Shown: in pieces, positions 45,240-58,880 of the stretch
Layout: each line of letters starts with the position of its first letter
Numbering within the stretch: the first letter of the stretch is position 1
Source: Polytrichum commune
Taxonomy: Eukaryota; Streptophyta; Polytrichopsida; Polytrichales; Polytrichaceae
Length of the DNA: 64,000 nt
Assembly: GCA_950295325.1 (NCBI GenBank)
Contig: OX485804.1
Span: forward strand, 28,582,001 to 28,646,000
Reading direction: 5' to 3'
Notes under the pieces: generated by a model
What the model was told of the DNA's origin: nothing
Databases searched by the model: none
What the model saw: the letters and a program-made list of their open reading frames with translations, nothing else
Position numbers and translations under genes: made by a program

Positions 45240-45653
45240 TTAGGCAAGCCTGCTCCTAGTAAGATTACGATTGTGTCGTCGGTCTTGTCGATTTAGCAAA
45301 GGAATTAGAAGTTTAGCCACAAGAATATCGAACCTGTTGTAGTAAGCATTCTTCTCTGTATCCCCCGGATAAGCATCATTATTATCATCATCTACGCAAG
45401 CGGTGTTGGAGGAATTTGTACTTTCAGACAGCTTGGCAAGGTTTTTGTTTGTTTTTTTTCCCCGATTGTGGAACTGGGATCGAGTGCAGGAGCTCGCTTT
45501 GTAACTTAGTTTGGTGCGAAACTCCTTCGAAGTTTGACGCCTGACTCGGCCATTTTTCTGAAGTAAAGATAGCCATAGAGGATCGAGTACCAAGAACCGA
45601 TCGGTACTTGGGAAGAGAAATTCCTCGAGTGAGAAACAACTAGGTAGTTCCAT
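45240..45653 (-). CDS. Hypothetical frame, divergent from the DUF819 gene
   Basis: An ATG at 45653 opens 137 codons (MELPSCFSLEEFLFPSTD start, Arg/Asn-rich end). It starts 41 bp from the DUF819 start on the opposite strand. No family recognised. It may simply be antisense to the DUF819 leader, and its composition gives no strong coding signal. Reported at low confidence. Confidence 0.2.
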   Translation of the reverse strand: MELPSCFSLEEFLFPSTDRFLVLDPLWLSLLQKNGRVRRQTSKEFRTKLSYKASSCTRSQFHNRGKKTNKNLAKLSESTNSSNTACVDDDNNDAYPGDTEKNAYYNRFDILVAKLLIPLLNRQDRRHNRNLTRSRLA

Positions 45654-45694
45654 CCATCTTTCTTAATACCAAACTATTGTTAACTTGCCTTGGT

Positions 45695-48600
45695 ATGGCA
45701 GCCGTGGCGTTCCTTCGAGGACCTATGGGCGCATCTTCGTGTTTCTCTCCGAGCGCGGTGAATTCGTCGCCTACCAATTCGCGAATCGCAGCTGTAATTG
45801 GAAGAAACAGCCAGAGGAAGTTATCTCCAATTTCCAAATTTGCGCGCCCTCAGATTGACCTGTCCTCTCCGTTTCTTGGATCTAGCCAAGGTCGGGTCAT
45901 TTTGGTGCCCAGAAAATGCGCAGGCAAGAAGAGCGAGGGTAAAGAAGAGAACACGAGTAAGAGTGGAATCTGTGCTTCCCTTGCAACACCTCTAATTGCC
46001 GCAACGGACACATGGGGAACCTGGACTGTGTTACTTGCGGCAGGCTCCTTCGGCTTATGGTATGAGTATTCCCATTTTCATTGTGGGGCAATTCAGTATG
46101 GTTTTATATGGTATAATGTATTTAAAGACCAGGAAGTTGGTGGGGGTCCTTGAGCTCATAATTTGGATGAAACACCTTGCATTGGTTTGCTGAAAACTGA
46201 TAACAGTTTTTTTGGGATTAGCACATAAAATGTCAGTGACCAGCGTTTGATGTGTTGGAGTCAGTTGTGGACACACACATATCCTTCAGGGTTGAGTATC
46301 TTTTGTGTGCTATTTCATCTAGCATTTAGTAACATTTAGGTATTGACCTATGACTGTCAGGCATTGATTGATCCGATGTTGTAGTTTGATGTCATGAAAA
46401 CAATGTAGAATCAGTGTTGATGTATGAATCCAGAGGTTTGTGATGTTATACCCTAAGCATTCCGATCTTCTCGTCTGTCACTGCAAGAGCAATTTGTTTG
46501 GGTTGAGTTGTTGTAATGTATTTGAAAACCATGTAGTCAGTGGTCCTTAAGCTGATAATTTGGATGCAACATCTTGGGTCGGTTTGCTGAGAGTTGGTAG
46601 CACATTTTTCATGGCGCTTTGCTTTGCGTGCATCATGACAAAATGCAAGTGACCAGCGTTTGATGTGGATGCATACTACCTATCCTTCAGGGTTGAGTAT
46701 CAACATGGATTCAGCTCATGATTCAACCTTTTAGGTCTTTCAATCACAAATTGTAGACACCAAAGTTCAAATCTGCAACCCTATGTTTGGCAGGCATTGA
46801 TAGCTTCAATGTTGTACTTTGATCTTTAACGTGAAATTAGTGTTGATGATTTATGAAATTAGAGGTTTGTGATGTTACACCCTAAGTATCTCCATCTTTA
46901 GCTTCAATGGTCTCTGGCACCGTGACTACAGGCAAGCACGATCAAGTTTCAGAAATGAGGAATGGCATTGCACCATAATCTCTTGGTTTTTGCTTTTCTG
47001 GCCAGTTTCACAATCTGCCTCCACCTGATCTTGTTGGTTGTGGATGAAGGTCAGAAAACACGCAGTGGGGAAGCGCCCTAAGTGGGGCATTAGTGAGCAC
47101 ACTTGTGGGTCTGTTGGCAAGCAATGTGGGGCTCATTGCAGCTGAAGCACCAGCTTATGTTGCTGTGAATAAGTATCTTCTACCACTAGCTGTCCCACTG
47201 CTCCTCTTTGCAGCGGACATGCGGCGGGTGCTGGCCTCCACCGGCCGTCTTCTCACTATTTTTTGTGTAGGATCTGGTAAGGCTTCCAAATACATTAGAG
47301 TTACCCTTCAACTCAATAGGACTTTTTTGTTGGGTGTTTGTTCCCAATGATTTTCCATTGATTGTTTTGCATGCAAAAGGAGTAATTTCTTCCCACTTGT
47401 GGTGCATGCTGGGAAGTAGTGTTTAAATTAGAAGAATAAGCAATTATTACGGCTCATTAAGGGCCAAGCTCATTTTAGCACCTCTTGGCATGCCAAAACG
47501 AGTTTGAGCGCTCAATGAACCACTATAGAATATTCTTCAATCAAACCTCCACACTTCCTCCAAGTATGCACCTAAACTTACTGAAACATGGAAGGTGTTG
47601 TATGCAGAACAACCAACTCCGGACTAAAATTCATGTTGAGGTAGAGGATAACTGTATTACCTCGTCACAAGAAGCTTTGTGCTCTCAGCAATTGTATTGT
47701 GGGATTGCATGACAAGCGAAAATTTTCAAGGCAGTAGCAAATCAGATTACTTTTCTGTCATGGTTGAGAATCTATACATTGTGTCTCCTTTGGTGCAGCT
47801 GGGTTGTTCCAGGCGGGCTTATTATTCTGGTGGTATTAAATGGCATGGCAGTGGCTACAACATTGGGTACACTTGCAGCAATGGTGCTGGTGCCTCTCAA
47901 ATCCTTGGGGCCTGATGGCTGGAAGATTGCCGCAGCGTTAATGAGCCGCCACATTGGAGGAGGTCTGGTTTTCATCTGCTTCTCTGAAATTTTTCTTGGG
48001 TTCAGTAGGTCTGAAAGGGTACAGCTATATGTGTAACCTTCATACCATCTGGATGCACAATTTCTCAATCATTAACCAAATGTCCATGTGCTAGCTATAT
48101 ATGTGAGAATCTGGAGATATAAATTCCTAGTTGAAAGACAAGGCAACTTATCAAACCAAGGAGTATCTCAGTCACTATTCAAATGTGCTTGTTCTAGCTT
48201 TATGTGAAACCTTTGTAGAATCTGGATGCACAGCTTCTTAGTTGAAAAGCAAGGCAACTTATGAAACCAAGGCGTATTTCTCAACCACTAATCAAATGTC
48301 CTTGTTCTTTCAATGTTGTCCAACCTAAGTGCTGCAGAGATTGTGAATTTTGATTGCAGATGATGTTTACTGAGAAACCATTCTCGTTCTGTGTGGCAGC
48401 TGTAAATTATGTGGCTGTTACTGAGGCCTTAGGGGCCTCTCCGTCCATAGTAGCAGCTGGGCTAGCAGCAGATAATCTCATATGTGCCCTCTATTTCACC
48501 TCTATTTTTGCTTTGGCATCGTCAATCCCTCCAGACCCGGTGGTATCACCAAGTTCAGGTACCTGATCTCAAAGTCCATATCATGTCACACACCTCCAAT

Positions 48601-50431
48601 AGACAATTGCATCACTAAACGGTTATTTATGATACCTATGCAAAATTCGTGGTCACGATTTGACCTTAAACCCTCCTGTTAGTGACCAAGAGCTGGAATG
48701 CTAAAACTAAACCTATTCTTGTGGAGGTGGTTCCTTTCCAGAAGGGTTTGACACAACAAGAAGTTCGTTGTTCCATGAGTATTTATGTGACAACTGTTAA
48801 GATGAGAATATTCGTATCCTGTCGAGCATCAAACTTATAGGGGTTGTTTTCTCACTGGAGCAGGGGATAATGAAGAGAACAAGGAAGGGAGGGGACAAGT
48901 AAGAGTTCTTGAGGGTTCCATTGCACTCACATTGTCTGCCATTATATGCACTGCTGGAGTGGCAATGGCAAAACATTTTGGCATGCAAGGTGGAAGCATC
49001 ACATTTATTACTGCCATAGTAGTATTTCTAGCTACTGTCTTTCCATCCTGGGTTGGCTCTCTTGCTCCCTCTGGAGAGGGTTTGGCTACCATCCTCATGC
49101 AGGTGTGTTTATTTGACCTCACCCCTACTCTCTCTTTTGATCATTCATTGTCAACCATGCAAACGACATATCTAGCACAGGAGTTTACTGCAGCTGAGGT
49201 CGCTTACTGAATCCAATCAAGCTAGTGTTTGAGTCAAGGTGAAGGGCTCCAGTTGCAAATGAACCCTTCTACCGAAGTTTTTCCTTCTGTGAACATCAAC
49301 CTACACCACTGCTGTTTCTTGTGAACATACTTTTTTCAAGCAAAAGGTTCTTGACTCTAGAGACCTATGCACTCCAATATGTTCTCAACAAAATGCTTTC
49401 CCAACACATTAATCTTATGAATATTCATGCTAGTATTGACTGGTTATTGCCAAAAGCACCTACCTTCCACTTTCCTGATCCTCGATAATCTCCATTAAAT
49501 CTTGAAATAGCCAACTATCTTTATAGCTTTCCTGGAGAATACATTTGAAAATATTTGCACAAACAACTAACTTGTAATGCTCATCACGATGAAAGGGAGT
49601 CTTGAGGGATAGAGTTATTAGCCTAATTATTCACATATTATCAGAGATCGCATGTGCTGAAATCATGGAGAAGGATCCTTTTAAACAACTCAACAGGGGA
49701 TGAGAAGAAAGGGTCCAAAATTATAGTGGCGATTAAATTCGAAGTTGTTGAGGATTGTCAAAGAGAAGAGCCTCAAGATGAGAAATATGTGCATGTGCCC
49801 CCTATTCATTTGGTGGATGACACTGCTACACCAGTTAGCATGACATGCTTTGTATCAAAGAGATCAAAAGAACACTCAATTACAAATGCTTCATTGTTGT
49901 CTGTGAGAGTGGGTTTGTAACTTGCATTGTAAGTACGCAGAAGATGTGCAACAACCAAATTATTAAGATAGAAGCTTTATGAGTATAATTGAACGAATCA
50001 ATGATTAACACATTTTAGTCTACAGTTACTGGACGTTAGGGGTACACGTTTCATCAATCTTTCACAAGCTCAGATATTCAATGTTGGTTCTATTGTCCCT
50101 GTGGCAGATGTTTTTTGCGACTGTAGGTGCAAATGGAAGTGTGAGCAATGTGATCAAGACAGCACCGGCATTGTTCTTTTTCAGTCTAGTTCAGATTGTG
50201 GTTCACCTCATGATTATAATTGGAGTTGGGAAGCTGATGAAGTTTGAGATGCGGGAGATCCTCCTTGCATCGAATGCAAATGTTGGTGGCCCCACGACAG
50301 CAGGTGGTATGGCAACAGCCAAGGGTTGGAGAACACTTCTGGTTCCATCCATTCTTGCAGGCATCTTTGGCATTGCCATTGCTACTTTCCTGGGAATCAT
50401 TTTTGGTGTAACTGTTCTCAGCAAGATGTGA
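45695..50431 (+). CDS. DUF819 family membrane protein, probably plastid-targeted, 6 exons
   Basis: Exons: 45695-46059, 47050-47276, 47852-47962, 48400-48558, 48864-49102, 50108-50431. They total 1,425 bp (474 codons plus stop) with matching phases. The first 75 or so residues are Ser/Arg/Ala-rich with few acids (MAAVAFLRGPMGASSC), like a chloroplast transit peptide. Then come hydrophobic helices with signatures familiar from Arabidopsis DUF819 proteins: WGTWTVLLAAGSFGLW, WGSALSGALVSTLVGLLASN, YLLPLAVPLLLFAADMRRVL, GWKIAAALMSRHIGG and VNYVAVTEALGASPS. The last exon has NANVGGPTTAGGMA. Length and order match the family. Its biochemical role is unknown; bacterial relatives are predicted transporters. 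It is convergent with the GT64 gene. Confidence 0.93.
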
Positions 50432-51462
50432 TTGTTCTTGGGGTTGATATTCATCCTCCCAAACCTAGGATGTCTTATCCTCACCAAGTCATAGATGGTG
50501 AATGCATTAGTACCCTTAGGTTCATTGGAACGTTGTATGTTGTCAATTAGCATCACGTGTGCAGAGAAGGATCATTAAGTGGACACACATTTACCTGAAC
50601 TGAGTTTTATTTTATCATAATAGAAGAAAATCTGCTCTACTTCGGATCTGGAATTCACTTTGATATGCAATGGTGGTGGTCTGAATGTGCCTGACAATAC
50701 AAACTGGAACTCTGGTCTTTGGACATTCATTTGGAGGTTATTTCTGTGAGCTCGATAACCATTGTTGGTTATACCATCTCCTAGATTGTACCACTATGAG
50801 CAGTGTTCTTTGCAATCTTCTTGATGGTTAATCATTTATTGGCTCTGTGCTAGAGCTCTAAGTTTGCCTTTCTTTTTCTCCCATAAGTTTGTTCTTGAAT
50901 GAATGCATGCTGATACTAGATAACTAATGTGGGTGAAACTAAGTTTAGAAACTTTAGATAACTAGAAATTAATGTATCTTAAGAACCTAAGTTAACTAGT
51001 CTTGAGGTAAGGCGTAGGGAGAGCTATGGACAGAGCCTTACGTGCATAGAACCTTTGGGTCCTTACATTTGATCACTTCATAGTCCAGAAGTCCTTGATA
51101 AAAAATTTGGTGCACATTTGTATCATGAACTCACCTTTCACTCCAGATATTTGACACAGTGATTCCTTTGGTTCTGGTTGTATTATATTCTGTCTGCGAT
51201 TGTTCAAGATATTGCAATACCAACCCTCCAGTCAGAGAACCAAAGGCTTTGCAATTGAAAAAAAACACCAAACCGGAGAGCCAAATGCATGTTATGTTTA
51301 ATCCAGAAGCCACACTATTGTTAATCTGGACAGTAGCATAGAAAAAGCATATAGCTCCTCGCCAGGATTGGACATAAGGTTTGTACAAAAGGAAGGCTGT
51401 TTCTTAGAATGGCAGTGACTTGTGCATTGAAGTGTTATAAAATTTCAGATTTAAACCAGATA
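50432..51462. other. Convergent 3' region between DUF819 and GT64 genes
   Basis: Short frames only. It presumably contains both 3' untranslated regions. Confidence 0.5.
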
Positions 51463-54400
51463 TTACCAAAACCATTGATGTTGTGCATCAACAACCTTTA
51501 CATGGCTGGAAACAAGGGGCATATGCCCAAATAGAGAAACAAAATGGTTCATACATTGTGATCGGTGCTCACTGTGACCTTGCAGGCTGCTGATACCAGT
51601 TGAGCCAATCTCATAAATTCTAGCTGCACATTCATCAGAAAAGGAGCACAGATCATGAGGACACGAGTGAGCACACAAGACTTCAGTGATCACAATGTGG
51701 TGACTAACTACAAACAATGTCATAATACCAGATGCACATAACAAGGTGAATCATGAAAGTAGTGAGTTCTACCTTTAACCCAAATTGGTGGAGCACCAGT
51801 TACGTTTGCAACCAAAAAAGACATCGCAATATCCTCACAGTTCCTGTGCAATTCACATGGAAATTATTTGATCGGGATCAGTTGAAGTCTACAACGTGCA
51901 AAAAGATCATCTTCATGATTGAATACCTCTGAAATGACTAAGAAAGAAAGTCCAATACTTTTGAGACAAGATATATCATACAATATATCATTTGAGAGAG
52001 CAACCTTTTGTTCGTCACATAGTTGCGGACTGCTGCAGGCATGTCATGCGTGTACAGCTCCAAATATTTCCGATGAATAAAAGCAGCCTTTGAGAGGACC
52101 ATGCTATAGGAACCCATCCACCAAACTGACCACCACCCGCCATATGTGTACTCATAATGCTCAACAGGAAGATTCTGTGCATTTAAACCACAAAGCTAAG
52201 TTGATGTATCCAAGATGATAACTTCCAATGAGCCCAATTGAACTCAGCACATGACAGTATACCTCTAATACCCCTAAAAGTAAGGAATTTTTTGACAAAT
52301 AGCCTTTAGATGATAACTAGTTAATTAGGCAGCGCGCATTGGTTCTAGTAACATTATTGAACAAATAATGGAAATCTGACCCTGAACCTTGAATTTAGGT
52401 GCATGAGGACAGCCACGTTGACCTCAAAGCTACATGTAAAACACAAAGTGATAAGAGAAATGAGATGAAGGGCCCTGCAACAAGATCCATGCATCAGAGA
52501 AATTTAAAGCTTTCCTCTAGGTTGCGAGTACACATTTGGTGCAACATCAACATAGGTTTCTCATCATTTTTTAGCACTTCCTTCCAATGCTATCAACAGA
52601 TGTTATGAAGACTATTGTGATAGTATTGTTGGTGAAACGCATTCTGTTACAATGATTGTCATGTTATATCCATATTTTTCCAAAATTGCAACTTTTGCAC
52701 AGGATTGAAAACCTATGCCCCCTGCTGGAAGTAAAACCATCTATCTAAGTGATGGATATAATATCCTCAACAATAAAGTATAAAAGCATGTAAGGTATGT
52801 GGGCCTTATGCGATCACTCTTCTTTATTGGACCCCTATGTCTTAGTGGTATATGGCAAGGTTTATAGTTAAGAATGGACAGATTATAGACACCAACTTAG
52901 GTTCAATAAGGAACATGATTGAGATTACCAATGTGATCATTCAAAGCGAGGGAATGACCAGTTTGGACTCTTAAAACTTTCGCATCTGTCCTCCGATTTT
53001 GAAACTTGAAACGACATTCTTTGTGGTTTGCAAATGCTAACTGGGTGAGACAAATCCCTAACCAAAATTGTCTGTGGAGTTGGAAGTGCCCACAATAAAG
53101 CCATACATCTTACAACACAAATTTTCAATATTGATTAACACATCATGTAAAGTGAGGAGTGAAGAAAGGTATTCACCGTAGATTCGACCCAGTGCATTCG
53201 AGGCACAAATCCCACCATACTGTCTGGTGCGCTTGTCCAGACACTAAATGCAAATTCCAGAGTAGGACATGGCACCAGCACATCATCATCAATTGAGAAA
53301 ACAGCATCTGTGCGCAGACCATCGAGAGGCTTGAACCTGTTGTTCAGGTTGTCTTGCGCGTGAACATCAAACCGCAGGTCCACCTGCTGGTACTTTTTCC
53401 GAGAGCCAATTTCTACCCTGTCTTCCAGCTTCCTTTGTAGATCTGCAGGAGGAGGGACCGGCTCACTCCACACAACTCGGATTGCATCAACCCCTTCACA
53501 TGTTGCATAGTGAGCAACTGTTTGCTCAAGTAAGTCATTCCGTTTCCAAGTGTTTATCAGCACAGTGTACTGATGCCTGGACACACAGAATACTTTGTCA
53601 GTGAAATTGCCTCCTAATCCTCATAACCATCGTACTCGATTGCCCTTTCCATCGCAGATCTAACATAGAGAGAAAGAGAGTGGTGAAGCCTATGTTGCCA
53701 CCAGCATAAATTATGATGTTTCTTAATGTGTAAATTGGTCTAATTCTATATGCAATCCCAAACCAGGCATCACAAGAATTAGAAGGACCTTGAAGGCCAC
53801 TGCCTCCTTGCAAAGATGAACACCTTGAACGGGCACAGACAAGTTGGCCTGCATCTATCACCCCCAAGAGCAAGCCCCTAGGTTCCCACATGGTTGGTTG
53901 AAAATATCACAGTGAACACGAGGTGTGGGTGGGCTATACTGGTGCACCGGAAAAAAGGTTAGAAGGTCACCCATCTGAGCACTGTTCAGGCATTAGGCAG
54001 CTTAGCCTCAGAGTTCCCAGGGGATCTTGGATAAGGCCTTGGGTTTAAACCACCATTTTGGTCCAACATTGATTACAGAACACCCTTAAAGGCAATCTGA
54101 AGGTGAATGATATATACATCTTAAGAAGCGTTGTAAGAGTTTAGAATTATGTCAGTCACAAGTAAAAGCCCCATAACAATACACTGTGGAGAGAGGAAGC
54201 GAGTAGGATAAGTGATTGTAAACTGACTCTATTTTATAAGGAAACTGTGGACCCGTTTATGGGGAGGCAAATGTTAAGTCCCTGAAATCACTCAACCCCT
54301 TCACCTCTGATGATGAAGAGAGAGCACCCTCTCCCTTTTCATCTTTGTGCCTGTCACTATTGTCAAAAAATGAGAGCTGCACCATCTGCACCTGCATGAA

Positions 54401-54651
54401 GGAGATTTATTTGCCATGATACAGGTTGAATGCAAGCATAATAACAAAAAAATGGATAGTCACTTGTGCATAAAAATAACAAAACCAAAAAAAAACCAAA
54501 AAAGTTGATCCTCCAGGTTCACAGGAGTGCTTCAACGGAGAAATAGTGAAAGCCCGAGACGTAATTGCATCGCTAGGCCCTGAAGACGGGGATTCTTGTT
54601 GAATGCGAGCATCCTGTGCTCGCTTAGATTGCATATCCATTTGGGATATAT

Positions 54652-54690
<39 letters not shown>

Positions 54691-55325
54691 TATTTAAATG
54701 ACAGAGCACTAGAGAACAAATATTCTGAAAAGATGAAGAATGCCAAACATGAAGCCAGTATCTGTAATCTCTGAGAGGCAACATGTATTTTGAAAGACCC
54801 TTCCCTTTTCGTGAACAATTTAGGCAAGCTACACAACACAGTGAGAATCGCATTACACACAATTGCAGACCACACCAGGGCCTCGCGACAAAACAAAACG
54901 AGCAAAACAACCCTACAACAGAGGACCGAACCTTCCAAGCAACAAAAGAGTTTCGGTACGTCAGAAATGCGATGCTTATTGTAAACAGGCTAAAAGGATC
55001 ATGAACAGAACAGAATAGAACAGATTAGCTGGATGTGGGAAGGGTTAAAAAAATCCTATGATTACCTGAGAGGTATTCGAGGAGTTTGGTGATCATGCCT
55101 CCAACCCATGATTGAAGATGCTCGACTAATGAGAAGAATAAGCCCCAAGATGAGGCTGAAGAGCACTAAAAACCTGACCCTGTATCCCGCGCTGTTGCAA
55201 TTGAACAAGTAGGTGCGCCAGCGCACAAAGGAGCGATCGCGAGAGCCTTTCATCATCATCTTCTCCTTCAATGACGAGGAGTATAGAAGGCCAGGGTCCT
55301 GCCCTCCGCCAAGCATGGAGGACAT
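51463..55325 (-). CDS. GT64 glycosyltransferase, EPC1-like, 5 exons
   Basis: Minus-strand exons: 55325-55066, 53576-53177, 52174-52005, 51843-51773, 51623-51463. They total 1,062 bp (353 codons plus stop) with matching phases. The start MSSMLGGG is the first ATG after an in-frame TGA. One membrane helix (VRFLVLFSLILGLILLISRA, near residue 60) indicates a type II Golgi protein. The catalytic domain has YTVLINTWKRNDLLEQTV, IRVVWSEPVPP, LNNRFKPL, AVFSIDDDVLVPC (the DxD motif), MVGFVPRMHW, YGGWWSVWWMGSYSMVLSKA, NCEDIAMSFLVANVTG and IYEIGSTGISSLQGH. These match the exostosin-related GT64 family, in which Arabidopsis EPC1 acts in cell adhesion and sphingolipid or wall glycosylation. Exact substrate here is inferred only. 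Confidence 0.92.
54647..54694. repeat. (ATTT)n microsatellite in GT64 intron 1
   Basis: About eleven TTTA units, intronic in the GT64 gene. Confidence 0.9.
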
Positions 55326-55487
55326 CCACTTCTTCACTTTACCTTCAGGTGGGAGCAGACAATATCTTCTTCCTCCTCAGTGGTGATCTTGATGATGATG
55401 TTGCAGCAGCATCCCCCATAATTTCCCCCCCTGCTGCACGGGCGCCCACAGGAGGGGGCAGCCCAAGCCCAGCTACCATGCAAGCAA

Positions 55488-56035
55488 AGCCTTCGACCTC
55501 CACAAGGAATGCTTAGCCACAACAACCAATAATCGCCTACCTGTGTGTGTCTTTCTTTCCCTACCCCGCTAAATATGTGCTCAAAAAATGTTGAACGTCC
55601 GCTATGAGCAACCTAATTGCGATAATGCTACAACCATGCGAGAAGCCTTCGACGCACAAGGAATGCTTTACTACCACAACTACTACTGCTTTATCGTTGC
55701 AGCCACAAGACGCCCTCGTGTGGGTGTCTTTTTCCCTTACCCCACCAAATAGGTGCTCAAATAATGTTGAATGTTTGCTCCGAGCAACCTGATTGCGATC
55801 ATGATGATGCAAGCATGCAAGAAGCCTTCGGTGCTGCTGCAACAGGGATTTTCTTTGCCACCACAACTACTCCTTCCTCGTTGCAGTCTTGAGACCCCTG
55901 CCTGTGTGTGTGTGTCTTTGTTCGTTGCACCGAAGAAACTCGGTGACACCGCCTTCCGCTTCCAGCTTCGCAGCTCCGTGCAAATCCTTCCTTACCCCAC
56001 CAAATAGGGGCTCGATAAAAAGTGCTGAATGCTCG
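55488..56035. repeat. Three diverged tandem copies, about 140-200 bp, upstream of the GT64 gene
   Basis: Each copy carries AGCCTTCG, then CCACAACTACT or a relative, a TGTGTGTCTTT or GTGGGTGTCTTT block, and CCTTACCCCACCAAATAGG followed by GCTCAA or GCTCGA. Copies begin near 55488, 55630 and 55818. Confidence 0.7.
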
Positions 56036-57305
56036 CGTATGGGGAAGAAGAAGAAGAAATAATCGAATAGTACCTAGCCCACGCACTAGAAATACCATCG
56101 ATCGCCCTGCCTCCTGCTTCCTTTGATTAAAGAAACTGAGGCGCGGTAACACTCTACCTACTCCACCTACTACATATTCTCTCTAAGTTACGTCATGCGA
56201 AGACCAACCCTTCCGTGACACTTCTCGTCATATATCCATGTGCACAGGACACCTCCCCAGAAGACATCATCAGCACCACACACGAAGCAACCAACATTCT
56301 GTCCCTAACCTTAACTTACATACAAAATGAAGCAGACAAACAAGCTCACCTTCCTATAAGTTTCCCTGCCCTTCCCTTCCCTTCCCTGTCACAGAATCCT
56401 CCGTCACATTATCCCTCTACCTACCCCTCCTCACGTACACGAACAAAAGACGAGAAGATATAATAAGGCATGGCATTGCAAAGTCGCAAAGAAATCCTCC
56501 CTCTAAGTTACCTACTCCCCCTCCTCACGCTTGCATTGTAACTTACACATAACCTACACGTGAAAAACTGAGGCAAAGTTGCAACCACAGACAACAACAA
56601 TCGCTTAGGTCTTCTTCTTCCTCTCCTCCTTTGTCGTTGTCGTCGTCGTCCTCAAAGATAAAGGTAAGCTAATCAACTTTTATGCGGTTGTTGTTGCCAG
56701 TCAACAAAGACTACTTCGTAGTTCGAAATCTCTATCTGATGCGAGTATTATAAGAACATCGTAACATACATCATATATGTTTCACTTAAGAGTGTTTATT
56801 ATGTACATATTTCGTGAGCCTGCAAGGTGATCCTCCCCTGCGTCCTACCTACTCAAAAACGATGCATCCGACCGCAATGCAGCTTCCCCACAAGAGTCAG
56901 GATGCCACAACATATCTATCTAACTCCATCTTAAATCCACCTCCGACTCTCTCTCTGTCTCTCTCCCTCCCTCTAACTCAAACTCAAAATTACTAGGCTA
57001 TTCGAAATTTCATGGAAGCACATTGATGAAACTGCGTCCTAATCACGGACAATCACCTGCACAACTAATATGATTGGAAACAGCAGCAGCAGGAAACTAT
57101 GTAACTCTCTGGCTAGTAAATCCCCCTGAGTTCTGATAGGCTCCAAAAATTGAGGTAAGTTAGATACTACTGCTTCCGAATTCTCTCATCGCAGGAGGTG
57201 GGCTGCTTCGGAGACGAAAATCAGGGGATGAGGCCGCAGCCGTGCCGCTTCTTACTTTTACAGCGGCTTACCTAATACTTCTGGACCTAAACCCTTAAAC
57301 GCTTT
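56036..57305. other. No gene seen
   Basis: CT-rich stretches (near 56600-56650 and 56940-56975) and chance frames only. Confidence 0.45.
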
Positions 57306-57406
57306 CTAGCACATTCCAGTTACTTCTAAATATAGTATTTAGTGTCACCTCTTCTATTTTCTTCTTACTCCATACCACTGTAACACAGCCCATGTAGGGT
57401 CACCCA

Positions 57407-57731
57407 CACTACACTAAATATGATATTTAGTGTTTGATTATATTTAGTGTTGTTACCACCCTACCATGCTCAATACTAATTTTCAATTCTTTAATAATTA
57501 GTGCTAGATATAAATGTGCCGCTATCTTCCCTACTGCCACCTTCTTTATTACATCCTTTTTTCATATCCTTATTAACATTAAATTCAAACATGTAACTTC
57601 CACATATTATCATAGTTGATATTTAGTGTTTGAGTTTACATTTAATGTTGCTTACTTTCGTAGGGTTATTGATATTTAGTGCATGCGTTCGTATTTAGTG
57701 TATCAAACACTAAGTATCATATTTTTGTGTA
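57407..57731. mobile_element. CACTA-like MITE nested in the older repeat
   Basis: The left end CACTACACTAAATATGATAT continues into TTAGTGTTTG. The right end is the imperfect inverse CAAACACTAAGTATCATATT. No coding capacity. Confidence 0.65.
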
Positions 57732-57908
57732 CATGTGAACCTAACATCATCCGTCGTTCCTTGTGAGAAATTGGATTTACTGTGTTATGTTTATTGTCAC
57801 TTACTTACTAAGTGACTTTTCATCCAAATTTCATTCATCCACGACAATATTTCATCACAAAGGTGTTAGGATGCAGAATGTACCAAACTAATATATGCTT
57901 GCACTAAG

Positions 57909-58406
57909 GGTCGCTTCACACTATGGCCGAAGGTCGAGAGGCCATCGAATCCCACCAATCGTATCGCAAGAAACCAAGAATTAAGCCTCCGACCCTTCAC
58001 ACTAGAGGCCAAAGTCCAAAGGCCGTCGCGATTGAAAATGTCTACATGGCAGTCCTTTTTGACCAAGGTGACGGATGTTTCAAAGGAAGTTTGGGTTGGA
58101 CGGGAATGGAAAACCCAAACTATGGTCGAGAGGCCATAGTTGATTTCTTTTCGTAAAAAAATCAAAAACAGACAAGATCTTGGCCGTTAAGATTGGAGGG
58201 GTTGTTCCGGGCAGGGAACGAAGTGGGATGCTCCATCTTCCTTTGGACTTTGGGCGTGGCCTTTGGAGGCTTCACACTATGCCTGACCAAAGGCTCCAAT
58301 TCCTGTATTTTCTTGCCTATTTTCAACCCATTTCTTTGGATTCTCAACAAAGTTTGGCCATTCAATCCCACGGCCTCTCGACTAGGACGGCCATAGTGTG
58401 AAGCAA
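57909..58406. mobile_element. hAT-like MITE with CACTAAG direct repeats (498 bp)
   Basis: GGTCGCTTCACACTATGGCC on the left is inverted on the right as GGCCATAGTGTGAAGCAA. CACTAAG flanks both sides (57902-57908 and 58407-58413), a 7-bp match that may be part of an 8-bp duplication. Close relative of 14326-14913. Confidence 0.75.
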
Positions 58407-58509
58407 CACTAAGAGTAAGTTGGAATGACAATTGTTCATAACAAGTTGTTCTTTAAAATAGTTACCATAATGACATAAAACACCATCTCACACTATATAT
58501 GATATTTAG

Positions 58510-58880
58510 TGTAGCACAATAAATATTGTAGTTAGTGTCACCAATTCTAAACGTCTTGCTCAATACTTATTGTAAGCCGCCCGTGTAGTGTCACTAACAC
58601 TCAATGCGAACCTAACATTATTGGTCATTCCTTGTAAGAAAATTTGTGCATTATACATTTACGTGGTTGTAATTAATTGTCACTTATTAAGAGATTTTTC
58701 ATCCGAATTTCAATCAACCGTGACTATTTTACTGCATAATGGTTAGGATGCAGAATCTACCAAATCAAAAGTAAGTTGGGATAACAGTACTTGTAAATTC
58801 GTTGATGAGAAGTGTCATTAGAAAAGTTACCACAACAACATGAAGTACATTTGACCCTAAACACACTATTTAGTGTGGTA
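58510..58880. repeat. ATTTAGTGTCACC repeat family, fuller copy
   Basis: About 370 bp from AATATTGTAGTTAGTGTCACC to CACACTATTTAGTGTGG, colinear with the copies near 57306, 61312 and 35075. Confidence 0.7.

Larger units (their letters stand above)
57306..58480. repeat. Older ATTTAGTGTCACC repeat, interrupted by two MITEs
   Basis: The outer sequence follows the copy at 58510-58880 in order (TATTTAGTGTCACC, then GTGAACCTAACATC, TCACTTACT...AAGTGACTTTTCATCC, TTAGGATGCAGAAT, AAGTTGGAATGACA). It is interrupted at 57407-57731 and at 57909-58406. Confidence 0.65.
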
